From Actinomycetes bacterium (lineage in GTDB: Bacteria; Actinomycetota; Actinomycetes; Actinomycetales; Cellulomonadaceae), in contig JAFABT010000070.1 of the NCBI GenBank assembly GCA_023425905.1, forward strand, positions 1 through 8,204: DNA of 8,204 bases. The letters are read 5' to 3'. This document shows positions 6,804 to 8,204 of the stretch, piece by piece. The notes below the pieces were generated by a model that made no database searches, had not been told where the DNA came from, and saw only the letters and a list, made by a program, of their open reading frames with translations. Every line of letters starts with the position of its first letter. Position 1 is the first letter of the stretch. The translations under genes and the position numbers were made by a program.

Positions 6804-7247
6804 GTGGCAGCAGCTGCGACGGCGCAGACGATGCAGGAGAGTCACCGTGGCGCCTTCGTCGTCATCGGGATCCTCGTCGCGGGGTGCGCCGCGCGAGGTG
6901 TGGAGCAGCTGCTCGCGTCCGAGTTCTCCGCGGACGGCCCCGCTGGCGTCGCGCTCGACGTCGTGGGCTGGTGGCCTGCTGCGCTCGCGGTCACGTTCCT
7001 CGTCGCGGTGCCACACGCGCTGCTCGCGGTCGCGGCCCTGCGGCGCCACCACAGGACGCCTGTCATCGCGGCGGTCGCGTCGTGGCAGTCGGTCGTCGTG
7101 CTCGCGGTGAGCGTCGTCACGATGGGGACGAGCTCGGCGCAGGCGTTTTTCGGCATCCTCGCGATCGGGACGGGGATGCTCGCGTTGCACGCCCTCACGT
7201 CGCGGCCAGCACCGCCTCGCTTGGTCCCGGGTCGCGGGCGGCCCTGA
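6804..7247 (+). CDS. small four-helix membrane protein, function unknown
   Basis: I do not recognise this family. From the GTG at 6804 the product is 147 residues with four hydrophobic segments at about 18-33, 55-79, 86-106 and 112-132, short loops and an Arg/Pro-rich C-terminal tail (134-147). Between the first two segments lies an acidic stretch, VEQLLASEFSADGP (33-46). A basic RRHHR (80-84) before the third segment suggests that loop is cytoplasmic, which would place both termini inside. No catalytic motif is visible. Start choice: GGAGG lies 8 bases upstream of this GTG. Longer versions from ATGs at 6831-171 (6660) or 6831-93 (6738) would add residues of unclear character, and the internal ATG at 6831 is a shorter option. 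The gene is divergent from the M6 peptidase and ends 12 bases before the convergent LiaF-like gene. Coding is supported by the consistent pattern of four helices; function is not. Confidence 0.68.
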   Translation: MAAAATAQTMQESHRGAFVVIGILVAGCAARGVEQLLASEFSADGPAGVALDVVGWWPAALAVTFLVAVPHALLAVAALRRHHRTPVIAAVASWQSVVVLAVSVVTMGTSSAQAFFGILAIGTGMLALHALTSRPAPPRLVPGRGRP

Positions 7248-7259
7248 CGGCGGCTGCGC

Positions 7260-7946
7260 TCAGTTCTTGACGTCGATCCCGCCGAGGATCGCGGTCGCGC
7301 GGATGAGCAGGGTGGGCGCGTTCGGGTCGAGCACCTGATTGGTCTTGTCCTCCCAGCCGCCCAGGAGCGGGGTGCCCTCGATCGCGACGCGCCACGTCGG
7401 GGGGACCTTGAGGTCGATGCCGCCGAGGAGGGCGAAGGCGTCGAGCCGCGCGGTGCCGACGAGCTGGGCGCCCCGGAGGTCGACCTCGATCCCGCCGAGC
7501 ACCGCCGAGAGGCTGCCGCCCTGGAAGTCCGCGGTGACGGGGCGCAGGTTCGCCCCGGACAGCAGCACGCTCGTCCGCAGCACCGTCTGGCCCGGGCCGC
7601 CTGCGCGGTCGGGTGCGGGCCCGCTGCGTCCCGACCCGATGAGGAGTGCGAGCCCGACGGCGACGATCGCGACCGGGACGGCGAGCTCCCACAGGCTCAC
7701 CGAGAGCAGGTCGAGGTTGCTCAGCTGGAAGAACACCCCGAGCCCGACGAGGACGACCGGCGCGAGGTAGGACTTCGGTGCGCTCAGCCAGGCGGAGACC
7801 CCCGCGGCGACGAGCGCGAGCGGCCACCACGTCGAGAGGATCTCGCTGAGGGTCGGCCAGCTCGGGTCGGAGCGCCCGATGAGCGCGACGAGCCCGAGTG
7901 CGAGCAGAAGCACTCCGAAGACGAACGTGGTGGGGTTGCGGCGCAT
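7260..7946 (-). CDS. LiaF-like membrane protein (LiaI/LiaF-type transmembrane region plus LiaF C-terminal domain)
   Basis: From the ATG at 7946 the product has 228 residues. The first half holds four membrane helices (about 7-24, 38-53, 59-75, 87-104) in the style of the LiaI/LiaF-like transmembrane region. A short Gly/Pro/Arg linker follows. The C-terminal domain (about 124-228) resembles LiaF and contains four LGG turns: LGGIEVDL (150-157), LGGIDLKV (174-181), LGGWEDK (195-201) and LGGIDVKN (221-228). In Bacillus, LiaF restrains the LiaRS two-component system that senses cell-wall antibiotics; here no kinase or regulator is visible, so that role is only a family inference. The start is uncertain. 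The ATG at 7946 lacks a ribosome binding site but has TACCGT six bases upstream, consistent with leaderless expression. In-frame starts at 8015 (ATG) and 8060 (GTG, giving a Pro-rich N-terminus) are alternatives, the latter overlapping the promoter of the divergent gene. Confidence 0.85.
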   Translation of the reverse strand: MRRNPTTFVFGVLLLALGLVALIGRSDPSWPTLSEILSTWWPLALVAAGVSAWLSAPKSYLAPVVLVGLGVFFQLSNLDLLSVSLWELAVPVAIVAVGLALLIGSGRSGPAPDRAGGPGQTVLRTSVLLSGANLRPVTADFQGGSLSAVLGGIEVDLRGAQLVGTARLDAFALLGGIDLKVPPTWRVAIEGTPLLGGWEDKTNQVLDPNAPTLLIRATAILGGIDVKN

Positions 7947-7952
7947 GGCGCC

Positions 7953-7958
7953 ACGGTA
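7953..7958 (-). promoter_or_regulatory. -10-like element for the LiaF-like gene
   Basis: TACCGT on the minus strand (7958-7953) fits the actinobacterial TANNNT pattern and ends six bases before the ATG at 7946. Transcription would start at or next to the A of the start codon, giving a leaderless mRNA. No convincing -35 is visible. Confidence 0.35.
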
Positions 7959-8040
7959 GCGCTGCCGCAGCAGGCGCGTGACCGTGGGTGATGGTCCTGA
8001 GACTCGTCCGCGCATCCCCGAAGCCGGCGGGGGAGGCGGA

Positions 8041-8046
8041 TACGGT
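8041..8046 (+). promoter_or_regulatory. -10-like element for the secreted-protein gene
   Basis: TACGGT at 8041-8046 fits TANNNT and would start transcription near 8053, leaving a leader of about 28 bases that contains the ribosome binding site. No clear -35 lies 16-19 bases upstream. Confidence 0.35.
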
Positions 8047-8069
8047 GGCTGCGTTCCCACACCGTGCCG

Positions 8070-8075
8070 AAGGAG
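8070..8075 (+). promoter_or_regulatory. strong ribosome binding site before the GTG at 8081
   Basis: AAGGAG at 8070-8075 is followed by the five-base spacer TCACC and then GTG. This fixes the start of the right-edge gene despite the short visible coding sequence. Confidence 0.7.
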
Positions 8076-8080
8076 TCACC

Positions 8081-8204
8081 GTGCGTCGATCGCCTCTCCC
8101 TGCCCGCCTCGCGAGCGCGGGGGTCGCCGTGGGCCTTGCCGGGGTGCTCCTCGTTCCCGCGCCCGCGCCCGCGACCGCGGTCGACGGGCCCGAGCTGGTC
8201 CCCA
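8081..8204 (+). CDS. secreted protein, 5' part only (cut by the window edge)
   Basis: Forty-one codons are visible from the GTG at 8081. They encode a classical signal peptide: a basic start MRRSPLPARLASA, a hydrophobic core GVAVGLAGVLLVPA (about 14-27), a Pro/Ala stretch, and an Ala-x-Ala site (ATA, about 31-33) before VDGPELVP. The mature product is therefore exported by the Sec route, since no twin-arginine consensus with its following residues is seen. There is no lipobox cysteine in the visible part, so it is not an evident lipoprotein. Nothing of the mature domain beyond eight residues is in the window, so the function cannot be told. The gene is divergent from the LiaF-like gene. The call is secure because of the strong ribosome binding site and the signal peptide; only the 3' end is missing. 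Confidence 0.72.
   Translation, partial: MRRSPLPARLASAGVAVGLAGVLLVPAPAPATAVDGPELVP

Noticed and set aside
7195..8079. A 294-codon minus-strand frame overlapping the LiaF-like gene
   Set aside because: It is Arg/Ala/Pro-rich with no membrane helices, whereas the overlapping frame has clear LiaF-like domain features.

Overview
The window reads as chromosomal DNA of a high-GC Gram-positive bacterium. GC is strongly elevated in third codon positions, GTG starts are common, TA dinucleotides are rare between genes, and secreted and membrane proteins are abundant. A member of the Micrococcales such as a Cellulomonas or Promicromonospora relative would fit, but that placement is inference from composition and protein style. 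I see no tRNA, rRNA, insertion sequence, phage gene, CRISPR array or att site.

Layout from left to right. Bases 1-167 hold no convincing complete gene. A leftward pair follows: a P2A-type Ca2+-transporting ATPase (548-3487) and a MazG-like/dCTP-pyrophosphatase-like NTP pyrophosphohydrolase (168-551). Their stop and start codons overlap as ATGA. A divergent YbaK/EbsC-type aminoacyl-tRNA deacylase (3535-4044) starts 47 bases from the ATPase start. It converges on a large secreted M6 'immune inhibitor A' metallopeptidase (4110-6581, leftward), with a hairpin between the two gene ends. Divergent from the peptidase is a small four-helix membrane protein of unknown function (6804-7247). That gene converges with a LiaF-like membrane protein (7260-7946, leftward). 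Divergent from the LiaF-like gene, at the right edge, is the start of a secreted protein (8081 onward), cut off after its signal peptide.

The genes do not form one evident pathway. The left half joins ion homeostasis with nucleotide-pool and translation quality control. The right half is cell-envelope and secretion biology: a protease, two membrane proteins, one of them from a cell-envelope stress family, and one exported protein. I did not find evidence for a new multi-gene system. The points most worth checking are the translational coupling of the Ca2+ pump to a nucleotide pyrophosphatase, the complete SERCA-type two-site calcium ligand set in a bacterial pump, the His/Lys-rich C-terminal tail of the M6 peptidase, and the compact divergent control regions.
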